Positions 1-12,934 of a DNA stretch of 64,000 nt are shown here, piece after piece. How positions within the stretch are numbered: position 1 is the first letter of the stretch; each line of letters opens with the position of its first letter. Source of the DNA: Asterella californica (lineage: Eukaryota; Streptophyta; Marchantiopsida; Marchantiales; Aytoniaceae); assembly GCA_036924285.1 (NCBI GenBank), contig JAYKYS010000007.1:8308001-8372000 (forward strand). The letters are read 5' to 3'. Made by a program: the position numbers and the translations under genes. The notes beneath the pieces were generated by a model, which saw only the letters and a program-made list of their open reading frames with translations, had not been told where the DNA came from and searched no databases.

Positions 1-2618
1 TCCAAGGCGATGGATGTGTTCACGATGTATGCAACGAGATGGTCGATTTGACCTTCACGCAATATAGATTGTAGACAAGCAACTAATGATGAGATAATGT
101 AACACCCGACCTCTTGATCTTTTCATCCACGAAGATGCATATCACGTAGTTGAGATATATGACTGTCTGGAGTTAGAGGGACCTAATCATCAACTAGGGG
201 GGCGATTGTGATATACTTGTGTTATGTGTATGACATCGTATGTATGTTGTGTTTATGACTAGAGTGATCTTTGTGTTGTTATATGACATTTCAGTACGGA
301 TGAATAGAAGATTATTGTGATACCTAGTGTATGTGTATGACATAGTATGTATGTTATGTTTATGTGTTGTTTGATAGAACATTTATGTATGTTGTGTAGG
401 TATATGCGTAGGACACAACAACTGTCTAAACGGTCCAACTATTGCTCGCAAAAACTTGAAGTGTTCATTTCTTTCTTCTTTATTTCTCCATTTTTCATAG
501 ATCACTCAGTCCACTCTCTCTTTTCACAAACCATCTTCACTTATGCATCGTATGTACAAAACCCATTTACACTTTACACGCATGCGTTAGATCTCTCAGT
601 TCTTCAAAACATCCATCAAAAAGTAAATATAAACTAACCCCTTAAGTTACTCCCTTATGTCATTTTTCAGTATGTATGTTCAACCTAGATTATGAACATA
701 TAATCATCTTTTGTCCTTAGTATAGCGCTAGATGGTCGTTAATTACCCAGTAAGCACCAACAAGCTATGACTTAACTTGATTATTACATCTTTCAAACCT
801 CATATCTTCTCCATTAAACATCCAATGAAGTAAATGAAATACCCATGAGAAGTTTATAGCGAGCTCTACCACTTGATGCAATGATGGTAGAAATTTGCAA
901 GTTGAATAAAAAGATCCCTTTTCATGTTATGAATGTCTTTGGAGCAATAGTGCATAATCTTTTAATTTGAGTTTTCAAGTAGAAGCTGATCCACAACACG
1001 ACAATGAACACATGGCAAAAAAAAAAAAAACACAATAGTCGTCCTCATGCATTTCATCTATTTTTGAGCCGCTTGTCCTCTTCTACATGTTTTTCCTATA
1101 GTGCGTCTACGATGCATATTTCTATCTAGAGTATGATGCAATCCGTAATAAAGTCAAATTTATCCTCTTTTTACATTATCTTTAATGCATAAATATATCA
1201 TAGTAAAACTTATTATGTTTGCTCTATAACATAATCTTGAGAACATCACTATCATAGTTGCAGTGACAAGCTACTTTGCACAATAAATTCATAAACTATC
1301 AAAATTGTTCATACTTTTGTGCAATATGGTGATACCATAGATTTAGAACATGCATAAATAATTAATAAAGTGATGATGTGTCAAATGACATGACATTGAC
1401 ACGTTGTCGTGTCATGGATAGTTTATATTGTAAAAATTTATCGTATGATGGATATAGAACAAGCTAACCCTTTGCTTGGTAAGCCGCACCCCATCTAAGC
1501 TAGACTTGTGATTAAGCTGCACTCTAGCCAAAGTGGACCTAAGGTTAAGCTAAATCTAGGTAAGCTAAGCTAGAGCTTAAGAGAGAAGAGTTTTTGGAAA
1601 TAGAAAATTGATGATATCATGTTACAGAGCTCGCTGAGCAATGTAGTGCAAGGTTTGAACTAAGCACATGAGATCATAATGACAAAGTTATGTGATTTGG
1701 GATTTATAATATTTGCAAAAGAAGAAATCGGATGGGAGATGGATGTCTGACTAAGATGTGAATCCAAGTATGTATACTTGTAGGTTATGATGCACGCTTA
1801 TGGACTTCTATCAATGAAAAATGGATCTACATTGAGAGATATATGCAAGTTTGAAGTAGCAAAGGAAGCGTAAACAAACTGAAAGAAAGACTTAACTTTT
1901 TCTAACATAGTTTTTTTGTGCTTGAAAGAAAAAAAAGAGTAGATTATCAGCTTCTTGGCAATAAGAGGTCTAGGTTCAAATCTCCATGCGCTTCATTATT
2001 GGATTTATGGGTGTTCTTCAATCATCGTTGCATGCCGATCCTTGGGGTGTGCTTCAATCATGTTGCATGTCATCTTTCAACAATAAGGGAGTACGTTGGG
2101 TGCAATCTATATCATACTTGGAGAGGGGAGACGATATCTCTCTTAAATATATCCTGATGTGTGCGGAGTCTTCGTATGCAATGATGTTATCTAAGGGATG
2201 GTTACCAACAACAATGACCTCGAGTAAGATGATGAGTGCTATCTACGGATACATGAGAAATGAGGTGAATGCTACCAAATGGATGGCTATGAACTGAGAT
2301 GGTGCTACCTACATACCTATTGCTATGTTTTTTTGTTTCTATTGCGATTTTGTACTAGAGAAAAGAAGGGTAGGTGAGTAATTATGATGTTATCACTATA
2401 CTTGCATCTGTTATTTAGTTTGGGATGTGAGGTTAGTGTACAAATGTATTCTTATGTGACATTAGATATGATTGCACTCAGACCTTACAAATGAGTATCA
2501 AGTGGCTCTGTTAGTATATGTCATTGTTGAGGTCATACTTGGACGTAACTTAAATATAAGACTGATGATTCTTTTTGTGTATGATCTAGAGTTTAGAGTT
2601 ATGATGTGTTTACACTTG
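1..2618. other. AT-rich stretch without a recognisable gene
   Basis: No reading frame here looks like a known protein, and frames over 60 codons are few and AT-rich. The only structure I see is local: a diverged direct repeat (separate entry) and a short tandem duplication of about 37 bp around 2008-2070 sharing the core cttcaatcat. The base composition and lack of coding signal suggest old intergenic or transposon-derived DNA. Confidence 0.5.
205..370. repeat. Diverged direct repeat, two copies about 108 bp apart
   Basis: Two stretches of roughly 55 bp (about 205-262 and 313-370) share the cores tgtgtatgaca and gtatgtatgtt with a few substitutions. No coding function is apparent. The duplication is local and may be slippage or a remnant of a larger repeat. 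Confidence 0.5.
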
Positions 2619-2886
2619 TGTTGGCTATGTCAACACTTGTCCGTTGTTCAACAAGGTGATTGTAGAAAGATCAATACTTAAGACACTCCAAGAAGAGAAA
2701 GCGAGCAGACAAGGAAGTAAATAAGAATGAGATGAGAGAGATTTAGTCTCTCTATGTATATATAGTGGGGTGAATATAAAGAAAAATTTGATGGTGGATT
2801 AGTCCTCTAACTAACTATTGTAACAATCATAACTAATCCGATTGGTATAAGCCATCGATACATTAGAGCTTGAGACTATATCAACA
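2619..2886 (-). repeat. Probable copia 3' LTR (minus strand)
   Basis: On the minus strand a purine run (AAGGGGAG) lies directly after the RNase H fragment and is followed by TGTTGATATAG, a plausible LTR start at 2886. A TATA-like string (tatatata) lies near 2756-2763, and the far end near 2619 begins TGTTGG on the plus strand, giving imperfect terminal TGTTG/CAACA. Length would be about 268 bp. No second LTR is visible, so the outer boundary is uncertain. Confidence 0.45.
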
Positions 2887-2918
2887 CTCCCCTTCAAGCT
2901 CGACGTTACATCTTGTAC

Positions 2919-3146
2919 TCATAGACAATGTCCAAAAGCATCAAACCTATCTATAGACAATGCCTTAGTAAAGATATCGGCAACTTGATTTTCTGTCAAA
3001 TAACTGAGCTCAATCTCTCTTGCAAGAACCTTCTCTATAATGAAATGATAGTGCACATCAATGTGTTTAGTCTTAGCATGGAAAATAAAATTATTAGCTA
3101 GTTCAATATTGTGAATGTTATCAATACAAAAAAATGATATATACAC
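2919..3146 (-). pseudogene. Ty1/copia RNase H C-terminal fragment
   Basis: The 75-codon minus-strand frame ends in a segment typical of the copia polyprotein C-terminus: an A-K-T-K-H-I-D motif followed by FIIEKVLAREIEL and a Q-V-A-D-I-F-T-K-A-L motif. Family members carry these residues at the end of RNase H, just before the polypurine tract. Here too a purine run and LTR-like sequence follow at once. Only the extreme 3' end of pol remains, so this is a fragment of a minus-strand element. Confidence 0.82.
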
Positions 3147-3539
3147 TCCACATCAATACCATATAGCTGACATAAGAGCCAAATCGATTCGCCCATGGTG
3201 TTTTTCACGCATCTACCATCTTGTTGCGTCAACGGAAGCTCTTGCTCAATAGGTCACAAAACTCACAACGCTAACCTGTAAACCATAATCACATGTTACC
3301 ATCCATGCACCACTTATCTTTTCTCATTTGATCCGGATTGGAACCGGACCATTGTAGTGTCACAAGATTTCTCCTTTAGCCCATTGTAGCATAAAGGATT
3401 TCATTCCCCAAGAAGATTTACACTCGTTACGTTGTTCTAAGTTCTAAGATATGTTCAAACTCACAAACACCCGAGTTTTGTCCAGAAAATCTCTTCTTTT
3501 CACAAAACCACACGGTTTTCAGACCCTTCAAAAGATGCT
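3147..3539. other. Gap between copia fragment and GAAGAC-rich block
   Basis: No coding or structural signal was recognised. The sequence lacks the dense GAAGAC/GTCTTC motif that starts immediately after it. Confidence 0.4.
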
Positions 3540-6500
3540 TTGGACCATAACATACAACTACTACCTAAAATACAACAAAATTACACATTGAGAAGACCGA
3601 GAAGACGATTACTACTTCCTGATCACGGCTTCCAGTCTTCTCATGTCAGCTTTCAGAAGCAATTCTCGGCTTCTGGGGGTGCAACTCGACTTCTGACACC
3701 TGCAGAAGACTGTCTCTACTTTGTAGATGCCAATTACTACTCCATACCACAAAATACTCTTACGGTCTCCAACGGGTTAGATTAATGAAGTATGTATGTC
3801 CCATGTAGCCTTCCCAAGCTTCTGCCTGCTAAAATGATATTCTAGCAGCATTACAACGACATTCACATTCACGGATACTCATACGAAGCTTCTAAAACCA
3901 AATAGAAGAAAGAATGAAGATGGAACGATGAGGGAAGAGAAGAAAGAAGAGAAAATCAAAACAAGAGGAAATAAAGAAAAAGAAATAAATTAATGTTCCG
4001 ACATGCTTCTAGTCCGGATCTTGACTAACAAACTATCCTTGCTTGTAGTAAATTGGGAAGAAGATCAAATATCTACTTATAGTCACATTGTCTTCTTGTT
4101 GAAGATGACGTCTTTTGCTGTGGAAAGAAGGCTTCTAGCTTCTTTTGCCCTTGCTTCGACTACTCTAACTCAAGGGACTAATCTCCCATGGACAGTTCGT
4201 GCGTACATCCGAAGTGCTCCATTGGATGAGACAAGCTTGGACTCTGCACAACTTCTAACAGTCACCGCCACTCAACAAGAAGACTTCATATGCACAATTG
4301 GGTATGAATTCGATGAAACTCGCTCCTCAAAAGAGACAGACAAAGCTTCTGTAAACAAAATCTGCAATCCAATCCCTGAGAAGCAGTTACACTGGCTTCT
4401 AGGAGCTACTCCTTTAGCTTTCTGTCACTACCCCTCGACAGACCAGCCTAGAACAGGATTGCATGAGGATGTCGTTCCCTGCCTATGCTATCTACTCCTG
4501 TCTATATTCTCATGATCTCCTCTTAGGAGCGGATGTGTAGACGTACTCTATGTGTAACCAATTCAATGTGTAGCCTCGTGTGTAGTGTGCGTGTGCTCAA
4601 ATTTCTACATCGACATCAATCTTATGCAGTTGCTTCTAATCGTAGGAGGGAGATCCTTTCGAATCGCAACCACAGCCTAGAGATAAAATTGTGTACTATC
4701 AGAGGGTCACCTTCTCCTAGACTTCGGTCCCTCTGAGTTTGGAAAGTAATTTCTACTCCTACCATAATTAATCCTACCACATGGACAATTCCCTAAAAAT
4801 ATAAAGAGAGAGTTGCCCAGCTTAAAATAGCTAACTTTGATTTCCTACAAAATAGCAAGGTATAAACAACTAACTAGTCTATTGCTTATTTTGGTCATTA
4901 GGTGTGACCTCCATGGGATCCGCACCTGTCTAATCATCTAATGTGGCTTCTGGTACCGTGGGTGGTCTTGCTGGTACCTCTGGCATGGTTGAGGTGGCAT
5001 CCATCTCACTGCAAGTCATGTGCGCTTCTGCAATTGGCTCGAAAGTTAGAAGAGGTCCCAAGGAAGCCGAATCCACCTACGCTTCCTAGCTTTTCTACAA
5101 GACATGCTCGATGCTGGAAACTAGGACGATCTCACAAGGGTCAAAGACAGTCATTACTTCCACTCTGTACACTTGGGAAGCCATCTCCTCTTCATGTCTT
5201 CCAGAAGATGTCTTGGCTTCTAGAGCTTCCTCGCATGTCTTCTCCGATTTTCAATGCTGTTACCACCCGGTGAACAGCGAGGTCGAACTCCTCCTTGTCG
5301 AGATCTTCCACATGGACTGGTCTTGGTGCACCGGAAGACGTGGCTGCAGAGATGAGAATCGAAGGAAGACCGTAGAGAGTCTTTAGACCCTCAACTTGCC
5401 GATCCAAGTAGTGGAACATGCTATCCTTGCATTCCACTAACATCTCCTTGGAGGCGTCGTCTCATAAGCAGACCAAGGTCAGAAGCTTCCTCCCTACGGT
5501 GAAGTTAAACTTCTTCTTAAGTGCTTCTCATTTGCTCCATGATCTCCTTATCTCGAGCTGTTGCTTCCACCCATTGCTTCTTCTCCTCTGTAGCCTTGGC
5601 TTATGTAGCTTCTTGCTGTGCACTCCAAGTCTTCTTCTCTTCTGTCTGATCAGTTAACTTACCTTGATCTGTAAGACTTCTCGCTCCTTCTGCTGAAGTC
5701 GCACATGCAACTCCTGGTGACTCTTCCTCAGTTGGGTCAATTCCTTGACAGAAGCAGAAGCTTGTGTCTTGTACTTCATAGTGATCTTCTCCGTGGAGCA
5801 GAGGTTGGCTTCCAGAGCTTCTACCCTCTACTTTTGGGCTTCCTCTTGCTGAATCAAGGTCCGAAGACCAAATCCAAGCTGCAGAGGCTTCTCCTGGGTC
5901 CTAGCCTGCTTCTCCACCAACTCCATAGCTGGTTGGATCTCAGAACTGAAGAAGACGCTAAACTCTTCCAGCCTTCTTCTCGTAGAAAATAGGTTCATGC
6001 TTACAAACCGGTCCGTGGCAAGTTCTCTGTCTTCTTGAGATATATGTATCTCTTCCACCATGGTGGCTTTCTCCTTCGGCACTAGAGAAGACGTTACTTT
6101 CCATGTCTTCTTGGGTGGAAGATCTCTTTCCACAGCAGCGACAGACCTCTTCTCTGCACAGCCTCATGTCGTGGTCGGAATATCAATCCCGGTCTTGTCT
6201 TTTGGAGTCTTCAGAAGACTCCTTGTGATCGTAGGAACTGTCTTCCTAATGGTCTTAATGCCAAAGATGTCTTCATGCAAATCAGACTCAGATCCGGAGT
6301 GAATGGTATGGTAAAAAGGTCCTATGAATGCTCCTAGGTCTCATCCTCCTTGGTGACAACGCGTCTTTTGTGTCGTTGGAATCATCGTCCCGAACAGTGA
6401 TTGTCTTCTGGTTAGTGCCCGGTCCTTCCTGAGGTACTAGAGTGGGAGGAGAAGACATGACAGATGTCTGGTCTTCTTCCTCTAAGGTCTCCTCCTTGAT

Positions 6501-9045
6501 CTCTTGCTGTCTCGCTGGCCCATACTTGACCAACTGAGTCTCCTTCAAATCTCTCTTGGACACATACATGTAGCAGAAGAAGGGGGTGAGATGTTGACCT
6601 TGACATCCTGCTAGGATGCCTAGGTAAGCTAACTCGACGTGGACGTAAGCGTGGAAGAAGGCGCTCCAGTTGATGACCTCTCCTGCCCAGACTGCTTCCA
6701 AGAACTCCACATCCTGGTCTCCGAGGTATATGACCTTCTGAACCTTTCCTTTGGGGAAAAGATGAAGATACATCTTCCCCAAAAGACGCTTTTTCAGCTC
6801 TCGGTAGGCTTCCACCTTCCATCCATTCCTCCCCTATTGATTTTCCAAGAAGAGACATGTAGTACTTCCAGATACATGCCATCTCCTTGAAATGATTGTT
6901 GGAATCTTCCCTTTCTCCAGTTCCTAACCGCGGTTCTCAAATTTAGATATGTGAAAGCTCTCCGTCACCATTCCATCGTCCACAAGGCTAGTCTTCCCTC
7001 TGACGACCCCTATCTTGACAAGTACATGATTTCGAGGAGGCAGGGCTGCCCATATCTCTTCCAGCAGACCTTGGTTAACGAGATTCCAATCCCATGTGAA
7101 GAAGTCGAGGCCCAACTCCTTGATGAAAGGTTTGGTCACTATCAGCTTCGCTTGTGATAACACAAGCCCTCGAGGATGCATCGTCATTTCGAGCTTCTGC
7201 TACACTATACCACACATGCTTGTTGTAAGCTTAAAGCTCAATCCTTACCAGGCTCTCAAAGTCCAGCTTCCACTCTCAGAAGACGAATTTAGTCTTATAG
7301 AAGACTACTATTCTGTCTTCCAGAATTCTAACAGTGTTTCTTAAGTGCATCACGTCTTCCGATGTATATCTATGCAATCCTAACTAAGCAAGGCATCTCA
7401 TGGATTCCCATGAAGACAATCCACCTTGCAATTCATCCTACTTCATAACAGAAGACGGAGAAATACTTGAGAAGCGAAGTCTTCAAATCGATCAAAAGAA
7501 GGTTCGAGGGCTCTTGCGGTGACAGTGGCCTCCAAGAAGACTCCCTAGACAGCTTCTGGTTAACTGACATCTTCAGAAGACTTCTCGCATCTAGACTTCT
7601 CATCACTGGTCTTCGATTTTCTTATCGCAATCTAGTCTCACAACAGACACTGAACATTCGCACTCTATTTTTCGACTCCTCACCTCGCATACACTCTCCG
7701 AAGAAGCTTGTTGCGTAAATGAGAAGACATAACCCTTGACATTGCTCTTCAGATTTTGCCAACAAGACTTCTCCACTAAAGTTTGGGAAGAAGAAAGAAC
7801 AAGCTGCTATGGGTCAGACAAAAGGGAACCGTGGAGGACACTCGCATCTTCTCGCGCATTCTGCCAGCCTTTCTAATCTTCTAGCTCTCTAGGAAGATGT
7901 GGATTTGAGAAGTCAAGAAGCTTGGGAGGCACTGGCCTGATTCTCAGTTTCCTGCTTCTCGAAACGATCATCAACTCTCAATTTCACTTTGGATTCACAT
8001 CAAGCTTCTCACATTTCAAATTCCAATCCAATCCAAGCTACTTGATGTGAATTTCAATTCGTTTTTTTGGAAATGTCCAGACATTCAAACAAGTCTTCTG
8101 TCTATAGATTCTGAGCTAGAAGCACAGTGGGGTAGGGAAATTGATAGACGGAACACAGGATTTTGGAACAAGGGGGAGAAGAAGCTCAATTTTGGTTCTT
8201 CGAGAAGAGATTCGGAGGAGGACTGTCAAAAATTGGACAACGTTTCTACGTCCAATTCTCCCAAGAGAAATTTCAGAGAAGGGGAGAGATCGATAGGCTT
8301 CCTACAAGCAATTGAGGAAGGGTGGAAAACATAAAAACAGAAAGGCAGAAGCGATGAGGAAGGAAAAATAAGCGAGAAGAACCTCAATACTACGCTTCCA
8401 ATGTGCTATGCTTTTGCTTCACTTCTTCAGATGTCTTCTGCACGCATAAGTAATTAGATTCTACTCACGATGACTTCACCTTGTCATGATCTTGCTTCTG
8501 TCTCCAACTTCGAGCTACTGCGATCCTGCTTCAGCATTCGACTTCGAGCTGCTAAGATTCTGAAGCTTCCAATCCTCGATTCCTTTTCTTCGATTCTCAA
8601 ATTTCTAAGCTTCGATTCTCGTGTGGATTCTCGCCTCCTTCTATTTCGAGTGCGCTTTTTGCTAGAAGACGTTCGCTCTCAATCTCTCACTACAATTCGC
8701 TTCTGTGCGCGCCTCCAATGTCCTCCTCAATTTTGAATTGAGTAGAGAAGTAGGAAAAAGGTATGGCGCCTCTTCTCTTGAGCTTCTCTGTCTTACTCCT
8801 TTGCGTTTAGATAATTGCTCGGTCGACTCTAGCCCTACCTACTGCAGTAGTGATTGTCCTTTAGGTATACCTAACTTCACCTAGTTGGTGCGAGGTTGGT
8901 ACTTCTCGCAGTTACAATCACCGTCTTCCTGGGAAACACACTCTGTCTTCCGGCTTCTGCCTTCAAGAAGACGTCTGTCTTCCGACTTCGGAAGAAGTTG
9001 GCTTCTTCTCACGAATTCATCTTAAGTTCATCTTCCCGCTAAGCA
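3540..9045. repeat. Block saturated with GAAGAC/GTCTTC and CAGAAG/CTTCTG
   Basis: Over about 5.5 kb the hexamer GAAGAC or its complement appears at least 40 times by eye, against about three expected by chance, and CAGAAG/CTTCTG is similarly enriched. Density falls off sharply before about 3540 and after about 9045. The motif occurs both inside the minus-strand coiled-coil relic and in flanking sequence with no reading frame, so codon use alone does not explain it. The string agcaaggtataaac occurs near 4853 and 9045, possibly a terminal or internal repeat. I infer a large non-autonomous or decayed mobile element. Confidence 0.5.
5100..7187 (-). pseudogene. Broken coiled-coil protein of a repeated plant family
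   Basis: Reading minus from 7187, frames join into a protein-like series with at least two frame changes and in-frame stops. The first part (7187-6924) holds a TWDWNLVNQGLLEEIWAALP-type segment. The second (6815-6288) holds VINWSAFFHAYVHVELAYLG followed by an acidic tail. The third (6133-5828) is charged and, after a single TAG, stays open to about 5660 as a Lys/Glu/Gln-rich coiled coil. Another open piece lies at 5443-5192. I do not recognise a named domain. The INW-x-x-x-F/Y pattern plus a coiled coil resembles uncharacterised multi-copy ORFs of bryophyte genomes, from memory only. It is probably a gag-like or transposon-borne gene, now dead. Confidence 0.5.
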
Positions 9046-10050
9046 AGGTATAAACTTAAGTAATAAGGTTACTTCAATTATATAGACATGTCATTAACTT
9101 GAATTTTTGAAAAAATCTCCAATCTTGCAAATTGTGAACACCACAACCATCTCCTTAACTCTCAAGCTCAACATTCCTTAAGTCCCGACCTAGACCCAGC
9201 TAGATCGATCTTAAAACATGAACAATTCAAAACACAACTTGGGACGGATCTCTCATAAAGTCTAAGGTCTTAAACGGTACCTCCAGCACACCTAACGGTC
9301 CAACTGCTCGTGATGTCCGTCTGGGTCTAAGCTCTCAAACGGTGGTCAAACTCACCGTCTCGTTCCCTAGTCTTATCACATCCTTTGGGTTGTTCTCAAG
9401 TCCAGACGTCCACGTCTAGATCGGAATGCGTTTTGGTATTGACCCAGCCATCGATTCATGTTCTCGAGATCTATCCGCTAAACTCTGAGCTCGGATGACT
9501 CGTCCTATCCCACCCATGCATTGAGTCCTCCTCTTATATACTTATGGGGTTCACCGACCCTGCTCTCCTATTTGGTCCTTGAAAATTATATCACAATCTG
9601 GTCACAAGATTGATCATAATTCTCAGCTCCAATGTCATTCCGAGGAGTTCTTGGTATCATTGGAAAGCCCTCGTAGAGACCTTTCTAATGATACTTTACT
9701 CATATCAATATCTTACGTGGAGCTCCTCCATGAATCAAAACGTTGTTAAAGCTCCAACACTTAGTATTTTTTGAAGAACCGTGATCTAGCGCCAGATTGA
9801 GACCTTGTGGTTTGGATCAACATCCAAAAGCATCCGTCTATGTCTGACCAATCTTCATTTTGCTCGGACCCACGTCTCATACCTACGTCTCATTTCTGAT
9901 ATGTTTCTAGACTTGTCTCTTAGGTCAACGTCCTCTGAGATCCCTTTGGGATAAGCCACTATGTCCTAATCCAATGTTTTAATCTTGGTTCGGAGAAACA
10001 TTTAAGATTCATCTGTTCTCAACTTCTCGATCAAGCCAATAAGTCCTACT
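9046..10050. other. Non-coding transposon-like sequence
   Basis: No open frame is recognised. A TATA-like string followed by a short GC-richer leader (ttatatacttatggggttc, near 9533) and the general texture resemble a retroelement LTR or untranslated region, but no terminal repeat pair could be matched. The GAAGAC enrichment has ended. Confidence 0.3.
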
Positions 10051-11713
10051 TGTAGCATTCACAACCTAACGCAAGTGCACCAAGGTTCTGTTGTTTGCAT
10101 ATGCATCTGGAGAATGAGAGTCACTACATGTTCATTGCTCCTCGGTACTCTACTTTTGTGGATGATAAAGCAACCATTTTTTGCTTCATAGAAGTCCAAC
10201 TTATAGCAGCGCTTCCAAGTCCAAAAGCATAATGGATCTCTTGTCGACACTCTCTGTCCAATCAGCATCAGTGTAGCCATGTAACAACAATGGTCCATCG
10301 TATCGATAGTGAAATCCATATTGCATCAAGAACTTCATGTAGCGCGGAAGATCCGCTTGACATCCTTCAAATGTGGTCTCTGTGGTGATTGTATAAATTG
10401 ATTTATCAAACCACATAGCTCAAGTCTGGTCTGATGATAATCAGATAGATAAAACTCCCAACCATCTGTCTATACATGTAGGGATCATCAAGTAACTCAT
10501 CATCCTCTACTCTTAGCTTTACCTCTTGCTCTAATGACATAGCAATGGGTTTGTAGTCAAGCATACCAAATCTCTCAAGCATATTGAGAGCATACGATCG
10601 ATATACAAGTCAAACATAATTTCTATCTCTAATGGACTCCACATCAAGGAAGTACTTGAGCTCTCCTAAGTTAATCGTCTCCAACTCAGATTTCAAGTAA
10701 TCTTTGCTCTGAGAAATAAACTTCTCATAGTTATCGATAATGATCAAATCATTAACATAGAGCGGGTCATCACAATATGGTCTCATACTCTCAATGAATA
10801 CAGTATAGAGTCTAAACTACAGAGATGAAAGCCAAGAGACTGCAAGTAAGAATTGATCTTTGCATACCATGCTCTTGATACTCGTTTCAGACCATAAAGG
10901 GTCTTTCGTAACTTATATATTTGAGAAGAAAACTTAAGATCCTCATAACTTGAAGGTTGTTGCATGTAGAACTCCTCTTCAAGATTGTTGTATGAAGAAG
11001 ACATTCTTGAAGTCTATCTGATGTATCTTCTAACCTTTTTGAGTAGCAACTACGATTGCGGTCTGAATAGTCACCATCTTCGCAAATAGAGCAAAAGTCT
11101 CCTCAAAATGCACTCCATGTTATTATGTGTAGCCCTTGACTACCAATCTAACCTTGTATCGACATACGATATCATCTGATTTGTGCTTGAGCTTGAAGAT
11201 CCATTTGTAACCAGTCGTCTTCTTATCTTTAGGTAAGTCCACCAACTCCTAAGTCTATTGGTGGTGTAGCGCAACAAGCTCAGCTTCCATAGCACTCACT
11301 CATTGAGCTTTGTGCATCGTCTCCTTAGACGAACTCGGTTCTTGTTCTTGAAGAACATGCCATATATGCATAGTGTGCAGCAAGAAAATCCTCAGGATAT
11401 ACCTACTCATTGTTCATATCTACGAGAGATAATCGATACACTAGTCATCTCCTCTTAGAACTGATTTGACGTAGACGTCAAGGTCTAAGACAAAGTATCA
11501 CATATCTAGACGAGTCAAACATACACTATAATAGCACTCGCTCGTCTTGTAAATAAACTACACTAATCTCACTAGGTTGTGCTACATGAACTCCAGCGTT
11601 AACAACTACGATGTCTGCAATTTATTCTGATCTAGTATGAATGATCTCTCTAGATCCTCCACTCAACATATTACTCTGAGATACTACAGTGGACTGACTC
11701 CTTGGTGTTACAA

Positions 11714-12480
11714 TAGATACAAGGATGACTACGGCAAGTGGTTCATCATAGACAACATCTCTACTAACAATAGAACTGCTTCATCGAAAGATTGTAACAT
11801 CTTATATCTTTCCTATCAGAAGCATATCCAAGGAGGATACATCTATTTGCTTTCGAATCTAGTTTCTTACGTTTCTCATCAAATATGTGGACATAACTGA
11901 TACATCTAAAAATTTGAAGGAAAGAGTGATCAGGCTTATTGTCAAGACCTCTAATAGATACAAGGATGGCTACGACATGTGTAGAAGTAAACCAAGATTG
12001 TAGTTCATCAAAAACAACATATCTATTGATATAGACCTACTTCATCGAAGGATTGTAACATCTATATCCTTTTGTATCAGAAGCATATCCAAGGAGGATA
12101 CATCTATCTGCTTTTGGATCTAGTTTCTTACGTTTCTCATTAGATATGTGCACATAACAGATTCATCCAAAAACTTTAAGAAAAGAGTAATCATGCTTAT
12201 TGCCTAAGAAGACCTTCAGTAGGTACAAGGATGGCTATGACATGTGCATGAGTAAACCAAGATTGTAGTTCATCAAAGACAACATCTCTATTGATATAGA
12301 ATTGCTTCAGGATTGTAACATCTTATATCATTTCGTATCATAATCAAATCCAAGGAGGATACATCCATTTGGATTCGGTTCTAGTTCTTCGTTTCTCATC
12401 AGGTATGTGCACATAACAAATACATCCGAAAACTTTAAAGAAAGTGTAATCAAGTTTACTACCTAAAAAGATCTCCATCG
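11714..12480 (-). repeat. Three tandem copies of a copia integrase-tail segment (~261 bp)
   Basis: Units begin near 11714, 11955 and 12220. Anchors such as the ccaaggaggata string recur exactly 261 bp apart (11828, 12089, 12350). The first unit lacks about 20 bp near its start. On the minus strand each encodes the copia segment with K-L-D-P-x-A, CILLGY and a DVVFDE-like end. 261 is a multiple of three, so the duplications would have kept frame. Copies now differ by scattered substitutions. Confidence 0.75.
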
Positions 12481-12863
12481 ATGTCTAGCTATGGATTGTT
12501 GTTTTAGACGTCTGATTCATTAAATACACTGCACATGAAATGACTTCTGCCTAGTAAGGTCTATGCATGGTCTTCTCGTTCAACCTAGCACGTGCAACTT
12601 CTGTTATGTGTCGTTTCTTATGCTCTGCAACCCCGTTCTATTACGGATTATAACTATAGGTCTTCTGGAGTTGGACTCGAACTCTCCAGAAAGAAACTCG
12701 CCTTCTCCAAGGATAGACTCTCTAGACTGTTTCTCCACCAACTTGCAGAAAGTTTAAAATGATGACAATACTTCGATAGAAGATTTATTTCTCAACAAAT
12801 AGATCCAAGTATAATGATCATCAATGATGGACACAAAGTACTGAAAACTAGTCATACTTGCAT

Positions 12864-12934
12864 GAGAAGCAGTCCATACATAAGTGTGAACAAGCTTTTG
12901 GGGCTTGTTCACACTTATGTATGGACTGCTTCTC
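12864..12934. repeat. Perfect 32-bp inverted repeat, 7-bp loop
   Basis: Arms 12864-12895 and 12903-12934 are exact reverse complements separated by ttttggg. The left arm on the minus strand is normal copia integrase coding sequence (LVHTYVW...), so the right arm looks like an inverted copy inserted next to it. Confidence 0.9.

Noticed and set aside
97..110. TGTAACACCC, a common start of gypsy LTRs
   Set aside because: No second copy, PBS or PPT was found nearby.
1960..1995. tRNA-like T-arm string (ggttcaaatctcc)
   Set aside because: No matching stem, anticodon arm or acceptor stem could be folded around it.
4003..4515. 170-codon plus-strand open frame
   Set aside because: It lies in the GAAGAC-rich block, shows no domain, and its composition follows the motif bias rather than a protein.
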